Below are positions 1 through 11,442 of a stretch of DNA of 64,000 nt, one piece after another (position 1 is the stretch's first letter; each line of letters begins with the position of its first letter). The stretch is taken from NCBI GenBank assembly GCA_015847255.1, contig JADLZK010007661.1, positions 92,100 through 156,099 on the forward strand, written 5' to 3'. Source of the DNA: Hyparrhenia diplandra. Lineage: Eukaryota > Streptophyta > Magnoliopsida > Poales > Poaceae. A program made the translations under genes and the position numbers. The notes under the pieces are model-generated. The model ran no database searches, was not told the origin of the DNA, and saw only the letters and a list, made by a program, of their open reading frames with translations.

Positions 1-1020
1 CTTTATGAATCTATATATGACCAGCTCAAACAACTGGATTTGTTTTTTTTTTTTCTACTAATTTCTACATATTTATTTTTTTATACGATCTAAAGAATGT
101 ATTTAAACAAAAAGAAACCCAATAAAGACAGAGGTTTTGCAACTGGAATCATGAACTTCTAAGATATATATATTTTGAAACATGAACTTCGAAGATATTT
201 AATCGGCTGCACATGAGCACTATGCGGCTTTATTCATTTGAGTGTCAATCTTTACTTTGGGAACCTTGCAGAACTTTACTATTTATTTTCCTCCTTCCCT
301 CTGTTCTTCCTTATCGGAGCAGGGGAGCGGGCTCGCAAAAGCCGATTCCACCGAGCGGGCGGCCGCACCGGCGGTGAGGGACAACGCTGGTGTTAGCCTG
401 GGATAGCGCGCTCCCGTGGACGGACGAATTGAGAGCAGAGGTGGCCTGTAGCCCCGTAGCCATGAGCAACGGCGGCCTGGACTGGAGCTGCTCGCTGGCG
501 AGCAGGTTCCCGTGGTGCCGATCCGACCGGGAACGGCCACGGCGGCGGTTTTTGACCGGCCGGTTGGCTGCGCCGGACCCGCGCTGTCCCGTGGCTCGGC
601 GTGAGGCCGGCCGTGGTCTGCTGGCGACGCGCGCTGCCCTGCTGCAACGGCACAACAGTACCGCGACCTCGGCACGCCTGCGCGATGACGGCAGAGACGG
701 CGAGAGAGGTGGAAGGGGATGCCCGCCCGTGCTGGGGCCGCTGGCCCTGCCCACGCCGGGAGGAGGAGGGAGGCGCGGCCGCAGGGGAGTCGCCGCCATC
801 GGGTTCGCGAGGATCCACGACGGCCCGGTTTCACGGGGTAACGGGTAGGGGACCCGCGAAGAAGCCGATCCAACGGACGAGACTGCTTGTTCGCTCGATC
901 TGACGGTTAACGGGTTAACGGGTGACGTGGCATGATGGTGTGCCCGCTTTTGGTGCGTGAATCGTTCATAGAAGATACGATTCAACTCAAGTGTTCCATC
1001 TTGTAAAACTTTATTATTAT
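1..1020. other. Intergenic, with a GC-rich block at about 330-900
   Basis: The first 300 bases are AT-rich. From about 330 to 900 the sequence is strongly GC-rich and open in several frames on both strands, as is usual for such composition in grasses. No frame shows a recognisable domain, and I see no convincing splice sites or start context. It could be a captured gene fragment or part of a transposon. Confidence 0.4.
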
Positions 1021-1700
1021 TACTACTTACCATTGGTCAAAAACAAAAGGCCATAAAATAGTTTTTCCCGTGCTCCGCCGATGCCCTCTTGTTCTTGTCG
1101 GTATTGCACACGCGAGCAGTTTGAGAAGTCAGATTTCAGAGCACCGGCCCACGCTGCGGTGGCGTGTAGTGCAGGCCCTGCAGGGGCAGTTTGGCCACAT
1201 CCACACCCAGAGCCAGGCACGCAGCGAGCGTTCAGGGGTAGAGTATTTCCGTCAGAAGATGCAGTTTGGCCACAGCGAGCGTTCAGGGGTGGTGTACTAC
1301 ACTGACTGGAGGATGCAGTTGCAGCGGATAAGGCGCTGGCTGTGTGGGCCCAGAGTACCTTTCCGGAAAGACACGTGGAGGGACCGCTCCGCACGGCCCA
1401 CGTGTCTGCCGACACCCCAACGACGACGAGGACGAAGCTAGCGATTTCTACGCTGTGAACGGGCGAAGCAGGCCCCACGTCGCGAGCGGGGCCCACGGGA
1501 GAGCTCGATCGGCTCGGACACGCCGTCGCCGCGTAGCTTACCGGACGCACGGTGGCGTCGCCGTCATCACCGGTGCGTGGCGTCGTCGGCATATGTTCCG
1601 GCTGCTCGCTCTCGCTCGCTGGCCAGATTTTTCTTTCTTGTCAACGAAATCTGCTCACGTCGTTTTCATTTCACTAATAATGCGGTTTCGAATCGCATTT
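1020..1700. repeat. Diverged tandem block, copy A
   Basis: This block aligns by eye with 2840-3410 and in part with 4570-4890. Shared landmarks in order are a 'ggtcaaaaac' start, a CACGTG-containing stretch followed by an acgtgtctgc motif, a 'gacgacgaggacgaagctag' stretch, 'gtcgccgtcatcaccgg', and a tail with 'cacgtcgttttc' ending in aatgc. No conserved reading frame links the copies. They look like old duplications of a non-coding or transposon-derived unit. Confidence 0.5.
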
Positions 1701-1999
1701 ATTTGCTACGCAAGAAGATAATATCTTTCGGAACCCATGAATCGCGAGATGTAAGAAATGCATGATACCATACCTTATGCATGGTACGTTACATACATGG
1801 ATTAGTAGCTACGAGTTTCTAGAAACTGATGGAAAAGACCTACGTACTACGTACGTACGTGTTTGGTGACCCAGGCATGCATGTTGCTTATAGACTACGG
1901 ATACTTTGAAGAAACACTTTTGAGTCTACAAATTTAAATGCTTGTTTCTTCAAAAACAAAAACAAAAATCTACAACATCACGCAGGCGTGCCCATTGCT

Positions 2000-2552
2000 G
2001 CTTCCGTCCAAGACTTCCTGTCGCGGCCAGCGGCCACCCTGCCGCTTGTCGAGCTCGCCCTCAGCAACCCCGCTCCCCTCCCTTTCGTCCAAAATCACCA
2101 ATGAGGAATGGGCCATAAGACGACTGCGGCAGACAGGACGATCCCGCAACCGGAGCGGCAGGTGATGCTGGTGTTGCTCGCCAAGCATGAGGGACGCCCA
2201 GTCGAGGCGGCGTCAAACGATCCGATCCTCGAGCTAGCGAGCAAGCTCGAGCACTTTGGCGATGGCGGTTCGTCGGCAAGTGACAAGATCTGCACAAGCT
2301 CTTCCCCTTGATGCGGCTCCTCAAGGAGGTCCTTGTCTGCGTACCGTGGCCGCTTCTTTTCCCTTCTCTAGTCGGCGCAATAGTTTTACCTTTCTAGTAT
2401 AACCATACTGCACCGCCATGTAAGCCGGCGATTCGTATCTCTATGCTTTCATACGCCATGACCAATTGTTTTGGCTAAAATGTGCGACATGTAAAACTCT
2501 ATTTTCCCTTAATGCAATACGTGTCAATGGCACGCTTTCGGGAAAAAAAAAG
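2000..2552 (+). mobile_element. LINE 3' end fragment
   Basis: The right end reads ...ttaatgcaat, an imperfect hairpin (cgtg...cacg), then A(9). This matches the other LINE 3' ends in the window. The stretch 'ccaattgttttggctaaaat' just upstream is also found, inverted, in the LINE tail near 28.6 kb. The upstream 2060-2311 part is open in frame but I recognise no domain. The 5' boundary and target duplication were not found, so the left limit is approximate. Confidence 0.55.
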
Positions 2553-2839
2553 TTACGACAACGTCATATCAAGGAAAATATAGTTTGTTTCCAGTTCCAC
2601 GATATATATAGTTCGATATTACTAGGACAGACCGTTGTAAGCTGGATGGATATGTAGTTCGATTTGGACGTACGGTGCACAAAAACACAGGTGGCTAGCC
2701 GCCACAAGGGGTGCTGCGGATTAATAATTAATAACTAGGCTCTATAAAGAGAAACATGATGCGATTTGTTAATTAAGCAACACGTTTTTTTTTACTTTCA
2801 CACTCCCTAAAGTAGTAAGCACTGCTGCCGGTAGGTACT

Positions 2840-3410
2840 ATATATACAGTAGAAATCCTTTGCCATTTGTGTCAAAAACAAATAAAAGACGACCATAAAC
2901 TAGTTTAAATTTCCCGTCACTCTGGACGATCGACCGTGGATACCCATGCTGCCTTGCTCTTGCTCTTGTAGTATTGTCATCAAATATATATTGGTACATA
3001 CTGCACCACGCGTGCCGCGTGAGTAAACAAGTGTGAAAACTGAAATCGGCGGCTGGGCGCATCAGTTGCACGCCACACAGAGCGATGGGGCCATTTCCGT
3101 CCGACGATTACGGTTTGGCCGTTACGACAGGCGAAAAAAGGCGCTTGCGGCCGCGTGCGCCGTTGCCGACAACTGCCACGCGGAGGGGCCGACGACGACG
3201 AGGGCGAATGAAGGAGAAGCTAGCGGCTTCTACGCTGTGGTGTGAAGCCGTGGATCACGTCGGGGCAACGAAGGGGATAGATAACTGGGACGGACGACGC
3301 GCCGTCGACGTGCGTCGCCGTCATCACCGGTGGGCTGCTCTGCCGCGCGCCTTGACGTTTTCTTGTCCACTTGTCGTCACGTCGTTTTCTTTCCATTAAT
3401 TAATGCACAA
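2840..3410. repeat. Diverged tandem block, copy B
   Basis: This is the best match to the 1020-1700 block. It shares 'gtcgccgtcatcaccggtg' and the tail 'cttgtc...cacgtcgttttc' ending at aatgc. It also shares 'ggggccatttccgtcc' with copy C at about 4690. No gene is supported inside. Confidence 0.5.
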
Positions 3411-3700
3411 TAAAATCTTCCCCGGCCGAACACGTCCAGTTAATACAAGAAATAATGCATCTTTCCTTCATTCCTTACCCTCCCGAACACTTGCAGGAGA
3501 GAAAAAAGCCACCGGCCGGGAGGGACGCGGCTTAAGCTCTGTACAAAGAGAAGCATCATGAGATTTGCTAATCAAGCAATGTTTATTTTATTTTAACTCC
3601 GAATCTCCGATCCCTAATAAAGTACAGTAGCAGTATAGAAATCCCATGCCAGCGGCTGTTGTCCTGACACGTCCGTCCTTCCATGGTCCACTGGTGGGCA

Positions 3701-4150
3701 CAGTGGCGGAGCTGGCGGATTTTGACGCCTAAGGCCACTTGGCCGCCGGCGCGCTTGGCCTTTTGGCCGCCGGCGGGCGCCGCGCCGGTGCTGCTGGGCT
3801 GCTGGCCGCCGCGCCGGTGCTGCTGGGCTGCTGGCCGCCGCCGCGCTCGCTCACCCTGGCCTGGCTGCTGCTCTGCTGCACGCCGCCAATGGCTAGGGAC
3901 TAGGGTTGCAGATTTCTCGAGCGAGGGAGAGACGGGAGGGACGGGACGACGGGTCACGGGACACGAGCGAGCCAGCGACGGGAGACGCGCAGTCCTGACT
4001 CCTGAGTCCCGACGTGAGGGAGTTTGGAAATTGGACGGAGCAACTGGGCCACGAATTTCGCTGGGCCATGAAAAAAAAATTTGTTACTTAATTTTTCGGC
4101 CCACGCCTAAGGCCATGGCCTTAGTGGCCTTAGGCCCATCTCCGCCCCTG
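3701..4150. mobile_element. Non-autonomous hAT element, 450 bp
   Basis: The ends are inverted repeats: CAGTGGCGGAGCTGG at the left and, read inwards from the right, CAGGGGCGGAGATGG. The element is flanked by a perfect 8-bp duplication GGTGGGCA at 3693-3700 and 4151-4158. An 8-bp duplication and CAG-type ends are typical of the hAT superfamily. The interior is GC-rich and holds two perfect tandem 29-bp units at 3782-3810 and 3811-3839. There is no transposase, so it must be mobilised in trans. The apparent open frames across it are not host genes. Confidence 0.85.
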
Positions 4151-4189
4151 GGTGGGCACGTGGCGCTCCACTTGCATTGCATGTGATGT

Positions 4190-4975
4190 GGCCCGGCCGA
4201 CGGACGGCGACGGACTTTCCATGCATTCTTGGTATTTGGGGGCCTGGTCTGGCCCAGCTGGCCCAGTTGCCGGCTGGCCCGGATTAAGGAATCAGAATCA
4301 TCGCCAGGCCAGCTTTTCATTATCGTGGCGACCGGTCCGTAGGCCGTAGATCAAATGCGAGGTAGGTATGACACCGGATGCCACGCAACGTTCATCTCGA
4401 TCGAGCGACTAACTAGCAGCTAATTAATCAACCAAACTAGTGGATTAGACGATTAGTGATGAAACACTAAGAACGAAAGGACACGTACATACATGCATGT
4501 GTCTTTTCTTCTATAAATTAAACAATTCTCGGCTACCCTTCAGATATCTTTATGTGTTGAACTTGAATCTTAAAATCGTTTTATATGTTGGTCAAAAATA
4601 GAAGGAACATATCCATCAAAAATATAAGCTGATGAACGATGAGTCCTAGGTACTGTACTGACCCGTTTGGCGGCCGACGGCCGAAACCCCGCAGGGCCAT
4701 TTCCGTCCTACGGTTTTGTCCGTAGCGAAAGGCCACCCCAGTAGATAAGGCGCGGTTCGGCGGCTTTCGCTTTCCATGGACGCCACGTGGAGAGGACGCT
4801 GCCGACAACCCACGTGTCTGCTCTGACCATTCCGGCGACGACGAACGAAACGGCCGGTTTCTAGGCTGCGGCTGCCGGCGAACACGATGCGCATGGCCCA
4901 GCTAGCGAGCACGCCTCTCCAAAGTTGCCGGCCGGCCCGGATCCAGGAAGGAATCAGGATCGTCGCCAGCTTTAT
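4190..4975. repeat. Tandem duplicated blocks X and C
   Basis: 4190-4500 resembles 4890-4975 plus 5355-5550, sharing a ggcccggat...gaatca motif, 'cgccagctttcatt'-like sequence, 'acgttcatctcgat' and 'gaaacactaa..gaacg'. The segment 4570-4890 resembles copy B at 2840-3200. The region 2.8-5.6 kb is therefore an old tandem duplication later split by the hAT element and by organelle DNA. No gene is seen. Confidence 0.45.
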
Positions 4976-5354
4976 ATATGAAAAAGGTATGTTTCTTTCT
5001 CTTGTTTGATTGTTTGAGAGAACTTTTGTGTTGAAAATATTCTTACTGTTATTGTATTCTTATTTATAGTGAAATTAGTTGGGAAGAAGTTGTTAATAAG
5101 AGATTGCCCAGAGAAATAGGTAAAAAAAAAAATCCGTAACTAAAAGAATAAAAAAAGCTTTTATTGAATCATTTAAGTTATAGAAAAATTCCTGAACCCA
5201 AGAATTCAAAATGACAAGTTCTTCTTTAGGAAAAAAAAAAGAACCACTTAGAATAGCCAAACAGATTATATTCGTTGAGAAATGCAAAATGATATGGAGA
5301 TGATCCTCATTATCTATTTTGGCCAATTGTATTATTTTTCCTTGTGTATTCCTA
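4976..5354 (-). other. cemA: Nuclear insertion of plastid DNA (cemA fragment)
   Basis: On the minus strand, about 5130-5354 encodes a stretch clearly related to the plastid envelope protein CemA: GIHKE, then IDNEDHLH, LHFSTNIICLAILSG and EELVILNSWVQEFFYNL, ending at FFILLVTDFF. It covers only a central part of CemA, with no start or natural stop, so it is a nonfunctional NUPT. The left part, 4976-5130, is AT-rich and unidentified and may be a second organelle piece. The insert is bracketed by CGTCGCCAGCTTT on both sides (about 4963-4975 and 5355-5367), a 13-bp duplication marking one insertion event in block X'. Confidence 0.85.
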
Positions 5355-5554
5355 TATCGTCGCCAGCTTTCATTCTCGTCGTGATGGGCCACATGACATG
5401 GCTGCACGAAATGACGCCGGATCGCACGCACGTTCATCTCGATGGATCGAGCGAGACAGCTAGAGAACAATGTAGTGTACGTACGTGTCGGCAACTAATT
5501 AACGAACCAATTTAAATAATGCATCAGGGAAACACTAAAGAACGGAACAGCCCC

Positions 5555-6550
5555 GCCATTTTTTGAATTCGGGAACGTAGTATCTACGTAGTAATACATA
5601 ATGCACACTCCGTTATTACGAATATATATGAAAAGTCGAGCTAGAGCTAAGAACTGAGCTTGAATTTGCAATGGTGTCAGCTGGACACCGGCCGCGTGGG
5701 TACAAATGTTGTACAAGAATGAACTTGGTTCTTACATGCATGTTAGCGGCACAATAATGCATTGGTGTTGCAAGTTTGCAACCGTTTCTCCATCGATGAT
5801 CAATATATACGTGCAGGACAACAGGTGCCATTTCTAAACAATTCGGCTACGCTTTAACTCTACTATGTGTTCAATCTTTAAACCTTGTTTTGTCTTAAAA
5901 ATTAGCCATTGGACGAGAACTAGATTTCGGCATAGGGCCACGGCCCAAGACGTGGCCCAAAAATTCCCTTCAGAAGATAGTCTGGCCCAATAGTCGAGAG
6001 TTGTGTACTTCCCCTCTCCGCCGCTGTGCTTCCACTCTGAGACCGAGACTCCGAACTCCATCGCGAGCGATGAGCGGCGGCACAGCCGGCCGACGGTCCG
6101 CCCTGGCGCTCTCCCGCCGGCCGCCATGGTCCTCTACCAGGCTACCCCGTCCTGTGCGTGGCTTCGTCCTCGCCGGTCGGCGCCTGCTCGTCTGCTCCTG
6201 ACACCCGGCGCGTGGCCGCGGCCTGCACTCGCTGTAGCTAGCCGAGCGCGAGCGGCGGCTGCCAGCAGGCTACCCGTCGTTGGCGTCCAGCAGACCAGGG
6301 CCGAAGACATCTCGATTCTCTCCATCTCAGCATGGTCGCGTACGTGGTGTCCTCCACTCCTGCCAGTTGCTCTGTGTCCTGGTAATTTTTCCCTATTCTC
6401 GAATCTAAGTTCTATATGTTAACTTTGAAGTCTTCCCCACCTGAGAATTATTGAATAATCAATTGATTAGGTCGATTTTTTTTAGAATTGCATGATAAAG
6501 AGGACTAAGCATGAAAGTCCTTTGATAGTGGACACCGGCCCTATTAGGCT
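5555..6550. other. Intergenic, with a GC-rich block at 6000-6400
   Basis: The stretch 5828-5910 resembles 4505-4600, a continuation of the tandem duplication. The GC-rich block is open on the plus strand from 6003 to 6422 but has low-complexity, Arg/Pro/Ala-rich composition and no domain. A possible splice donor (ggtaattt) lies at about 6380. It may be the first exon of a lost gene. I see no supported gene. Confidence 0.35.
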
Positions 6551-6554
6551 TCAA

Positions 6555-7015
6555 AATTGATGAGCATCGATCTTTTCACCTTTTGATATCACACAAGTAT
6601 ATGATGATCATCATATATGAAACAGAGTGAAGAAACAAACTGCAACCTTATTACAACTGAGTTGATTTAAATTGTCTCAGCTAATAATTAAGTACACATA
6701 TACTGCTTGGTATATAATTTACGAGCATCTTTTCATCTTTTGATATCACAAGTATCTGATGATCATATTTGAAACAGAGTGAAGAAATAAACTGCAACCT
6801 TATTACAACTAAGTTGATTTAAGCTGTCTCAACTAGTAATCAAGTATGTATATACTTGCTACATAATTGATGAGCATCTTTTGATATCACAAGTATCTGA
6901 CGATCATATACATGAAACAGAGTGAAGAAGCAAATTACAACCTAGTAACAACTAGGTTGATTAAGCTGTCCCAACTAATAAGTACAACACAAACATATAG
7001 TGCATTGCTGGCTGC
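6555..7015. repeat. Three imperfect tandem repeats, about 150 bp each
   Basis: Units start near 6560, 6722 and 6868, each with 'gatgagcatc', 'cttttgatatcac', 'aagtat.tgatgatcata', 'gaaacagagtgaagaa' and an attacaact..gttgatt core. They lie directly 3' of the minus-strand LRR gene, so they fall in or just beyond its 3' untranslated region. Confidence 0.75.
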
Positions 7016-7037
7016 ATATCCTTGCTACATAATTGTA

Positions 7038-10000
7038 TTAATATTCCATATGCTTGTGAATCCATCCTTCTATATAGCGAAAGGGTCTGAATATGATTAC
7101 CACTGCAAAACCCACGCCAAAGCCCAAGCCAACAAATGTGAACAAAATGATGGCATCAAGTCTGTCCTCCCACAGAGTATTGTACTCTGGAGCCAACACT
7201 CTTGGCATGGTTGAATTTGGATCTATAGTGTCACATTCTTTAGAAATCTGAATTCCACATAGGCCAGCATTGCCTTCAAATGAACTGTTGGAAAATGACA
7301 ACAATTGGTTTCCCTCGGTATTCTTCCTGTCAAGTTGTTGTATGAAAGGTTCAACCAGGAAAGAGAAGTTAAAGAAGTGAAGTCCTGTGGAATCTCCCTG
7401 AGAGAGAGTTCCAAGAGAGGTCCATTGATTCCAACCTTGTTAAGTTACCAAGTTGTGATGGAATTTGTCCTGTGAATTTATTGTGTGACATGTTAAGTCC
7501 ATGAAGTGAAACAAGCCTTCCAATTGAATCCGGAATGGAACCCTCAAATGAGTTATTTGAGAAATCAATTACTTTGAAAGCAGTTTGGATACTGATGACA
7601 TTGAAAGTGGAAAATTTGTATGTGATAGTGATAGTATCTTGATAGATCCATTTATAAGATGCATTTGTATAGTGCACTAATATTTCCCCATCATCCTTGC
7701 TGCTATTCATCATTCCTCTCAAATTCTCAAAAAATTGTGAGTTCAAGTCACCAGATAAATGGTTGGAGGCCAAATCAATTATTTGCAAACTTGAGAAGTG
7801 TTGGTAGCCATTCTGAAGATCCCTTATAGTGCCATTTAGTTGGTTAGATCTCAGGATAATAATTCGAAACTTTGGAAGGGTACCCATCCATGAAGGAAAC
7901 GAACCGACAATCTGATTATTTCCAAGATCAAGTATCTCCAAGTCTTTACAATTTGATAGTGATCTAGGTAGTTCTCCTTCAATCTGATTTCCATTCAAAT
8001 CAATTGTCTGAAGCCTACATCCTTCTCTGATATTTTCAGGAAGCACTCCTTGTAATTTGTTTTCTCTTAGTTTCAGTATGGTCAGGTTAAATCTGTCCAT
8101 AAGGCAGGATGGAATTGGTCCACTAAAGTAATTGAAGGACAAGTCTATGATCTCAAGATTGTTTAAACTACAAAGTGAAAGTCGTAGATGGCCATTTAAT
8201 TTATTTTTCGATAAATCTATGTAAATGGCATTTCTAAGATACCTGCCAAAGTTTGGTTCAATGGACGAGAAATTATTGTTTGAGTAATCCAAAACTGCCA
8301 GCTCGTTGAATGAAGTTGATGGTACCGGCATGGTTCCTCGAAGTCTGTTAAAACTGAGATCAAGAAAAACTAAATCTGTGATCGAACTACATGAGATTTC
8401 TCGAAAGTAGTAAACAAGTTGTGTGAGAGGTCCAAAGCCTCAAGGCAGCTCCCCATACCCAACTTGGAATGACCCCTTCGATTTGGTTATTCGAAAGGTC
8501 AAGATTTAGAATAGTGTCAAGAAATTTGAATGCTGTTGCTGGCATGACCCCTTTGATTTTGTTATTTGAAAGGTCAAGATATTGAATATTGTCGAGATAT
8601 TTGAATGCTGCTGGAAATCTTGTAAGGTTGCAAGATGCAAGGCATAGGTAACCGAGTTTAGGGAAGGTGATAATATCGTATCATCTTCTTTTTCTATCAG
8701 TGATATCATATTGTTGCATAGGTCAAGATCAGTGAGACTTTTTAACCTCCAGATTGAGCTAACTTCTATTGTGTCCATCAATTTATTTGAGCTAAGGTCC
8801 AGAACCTCAAGATTCGTAAGATGAAAGAATGATTTGGGTATTGGGCCTGTTAATTGATTACCTTCAAGATAAATCACCCTCAGTGGTGACAATAAGGGAG
8901 TAGGGATGTCTTCCAGTGAGCCAACAAGCTGATTGTCATATATATAAAGATATTGAAGGACTGGAAGAGCGAACAGAGACTTGGGAATTTCCCTGCATGT
9001 AATGGTGGAGAATACAGTCAGAATATTGCTGCAAACTTTATTAGTTACTTTTCACTTTAATTCCAACTCTTCCTCATATTTGTTTTTATTACTATATATA
9101 GCTATTTATATCACGGAATCACTGGTTTATATAAGCCATTATAGCTAGAATCAAAACGGTGGGAGATGTAGGCTGATTTCTATTGTCCTTTTTTGTTGTA
9201 ATAACTAGAGCTTGTTTTCTGATTGCTTGAGATACACTTCTGTACCGATATAGAGAATTGGTCAAAAATTTAAATGTGAGCATTTTGTTCTGTGTTTTTT
9301 TTTGTTTTTGGCAAGTCACTGAACTGATTTCATGATATAACTAAAATTGCAGATTCCCTTATTCATTTATTAAATTGATTATTAATTGTGTTAGTGGTAG
9401 TGTATGCATGGCATGTCACATATAAGTGTAAGATTGCAGTTGTGAATGAGAAAAACGTTATCTTTTTAAAGAAAACCATTTTGATATACTGATATAGTCT
9501 CACCGCTGAACTTAGAAGACGAGAAGCCCAGCTCTTCGAGTCGTATCAGGTTCCCAATTGTTGAAGGTATTGGCCCAGAGAAATTGCAGTCATGGGTGAA
9601 TAAAAATACCAACATTGTAAGATTGCCAATCCAGGATGGCATTCTCTGCTCAGAGAAGTCACAACTCCAGAACTCCAGGCGTGTCAACTTGGTAAGATTT
9701 CCAATCTGGTACGGTATTGACACGGAGGAGAGATTGCAATTCCCTATCATCAATCTTTCCAGCCTTGTCAGTTTCCCGATCCAAGTGGGAACCGATGTAG
9801 AGAAGTCGTAACCATTAAGTTCGAGGCTTGTCAATTGAGTAAAATTGCCGAGCCAAGATAATACCTGCTTCTCCGAATCTGATCCCAGGAGTATCAAGTC
9901 ATCCAAAGATGGAAGCTTGGATATCAAATAGGGGAGTTCGTTGCCAATGGCCACAGTGTCAAGTCCCAATTCCTTCAAAGACTCAAGATTGACAAACGAG

Positions 10001-10980
10001 GACGGTTTGTCGTAAGAGAAATTGGCAGTCCCTGCTAGATTTAGCATTTCCAAATTATTACCAACTGGGAAATATGTTAATCTCACTGAAAGCATGGGGT
10101 TACCATACAAATCAAGTGTCCTCAAACTTTTTAGTTGGAAGATTTTGGTTGGAAACTGCCCTTCAAAATTATTTCCTGATATGTGTAAACTGGCCAAGGA
10201 AGATAGTTCAGAAAAGTACTCAGGGACTTTGCCGGTGAGCTCCCAATTGTATCCGAGGTCGATCCAAGTAAGTGAGCGAAGCCTTGAGAACGAAGGGTGG
10301 ATGGAACCTGATAAACCACAACGAACCAGGTGAAGAATCTGTAGCTGGGGAGCTGAGTCTGCTAAAACTCTGGACCATGTTGATCCAGCACTAGATAAAT
10401 CCACTTCATTAAGATAAAGCTCCTTCAGATTGCTCATATTCGCCATGAAGGTTTGGAAACTTGGCCGATCGAAATACAAATTATAATTACTACTAGACAA
10501 GTCAAGGGTGACAAGGTTCTTGAGGCAGGCCATTCCAATTGGGATCCGACCCATAAAACTGGTACTCGACAAGTTGAGGTGGATGAGATTTGTGAGCCGC
10601 TCAAACCCAAAATCTGGGAGCAAGGCCCAATTGAAGTTGATGAATGCAAGGCTGAGGTTCCGAAGAGAGGTGAGGTTGAAGAGCGCAGGATCAAGTCGAA
10701 GGCTCATCAGATCATCGAACCCACCGAGGTCAAGAGAAATCACTCTTCCAAAGACCATGTCGCAGGTGACGCCCTCCCAGTGGCAGCAATCTGTGCCAGC
10801 TCGCCATGATGATAGGTTGGCACCGATGAAGGAACTTTTCAGCTGGAGGAGGGAAGAAGCTTGATCTGGGAGGCAAGGTGCTGGGGTGCTACTGCTAACC
10901 TCGGTTGCAGCATCTGTGGAGAGGCTACATATCATGAACAGAAGCAAGAGGCTGTGGAGGAGTTCCCTAGCAAGAGCCAT
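7038..10980 (-). CDS. LRR receptor-like protein (Cf/Hcr2 class RLP), frame disrupted
   Basis: The product is a predicted cell-surface receptor-like protein without a kinase. It starts with a signal peptide (MALARELLHSLLLLFMICSL), then an LRRNT cap with CLPDQASSLLQLKSSF and CCHWEGVTC, then many extracellular LRRs of the LxxLxLxxNxxxG type, the cap end NAGLCG, an acidic stretch, one membrane helix (ILFTFVGLGFGVGFAVVII) and a short basic tail FRPFRYIEGW. Such proteins sense pathogen or developmental ligands with co-receptor kinases. The first 1.48 kb is intact in one frame, followed by a likely intron at 8993-9503 (GTGAGA to ATGCAG). After that the frame breaks at about 8992, 8680, 8441, 8377, 7398 and 7315. 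Each break is repaired by one extra base, often G. The protein would be about 1,145 residues. It is either a gene with sequence errors or a recent pseudogene. Confidence 0.85.
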
Positions 10981-11037
10981 TTTTTTAATACTACTGTCTG
11001 CGTTTTGTTTCTTCTTCTAAACTCCAGTTGTGTGTGG

Positions 11038-11052
11038 CCCGTTATATACACA
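11038..11052 (-). promoter_or_regulatory. TATA-like box of the LRR gene
   Basis: On the minus strand the sequence reads tgtatataac, about 60-65 bases upstream of the ATG at 10980. That leaves room for a start site and a short leader. The assignment rests on position and sequence only. Confidence 0.45.
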
Positions 11053-11214
11053 TACGATCGATCTAGACAGTGAAGATATTATGTGCTTCTCTAATTGCTC
11101 TGAACCATACATGAAAATGCCAATTTTTCTATCTAGCGATGGTGGCCTAGTCAGTCAAAGAAATTAAAACGGGTCGAAGACACGACTCTCTGCCTGAGGA
11201 CAATGGGTCTCTAA

Positions 11215-11439
11215 GAGCAATTCCAAGACTCCTTTGGTTGAGAATAACACTAGTGGAGCTTCTAAATTTTTCATGCCCTCCTAAAATTCTCTCCCAAGCC
11301 CCTATAGCTAGCTAGATATAGGAGCCTCTTTAAATGAAAATGGGAGTCCATTTCATTCCACTAGAGTTAATTTTAAATTTGTGCTCTCAAATTTTACAAG
11401 TTAGCTAGCTATTTTTAGGAGAGATGGTTGGAGTTGCTC
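11215..11439. mobile_element. Tourist-like MITE (PIF/Harbinger), 225 bp
   Basis: The termini are inverted repeats GAGCAATTCCAA and GAGCAACTCCAA (read inwards), flanked by TAA on both sides (11212-11214 and 11440-11442). The 3-bp TAA duplication and these ends fit Tourist elements. It lies about 240 bases upstream of the LRR gene start and could affect its promoter. Confidence 0.8.
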
Positions 11440-11442
11440 TAA

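Noticed and set aside
390..850. Protein genes in the first GC-rich block
   Set aside because: Both strands are open in several frames, with no domain, no credible splice sites and no conserved motif.
3683..4186. A 167-codon plus-strand gene
   Set aside because: It runs through the hAT element from flank to flank; its Trp/Pro/Ala repeats reflect the 29-bp tandem units.
5093..5494. A 133-codon membrane-protein gene
   Set aside because: The conserved part is a central piece of plastid CemA with host sequence at both ends, so it is inserted organelle DNA.
9119..9319. A small gene between the LRR segments
   Set aside because: It lies inside the probable 511-bp intron and has no recognisable features.
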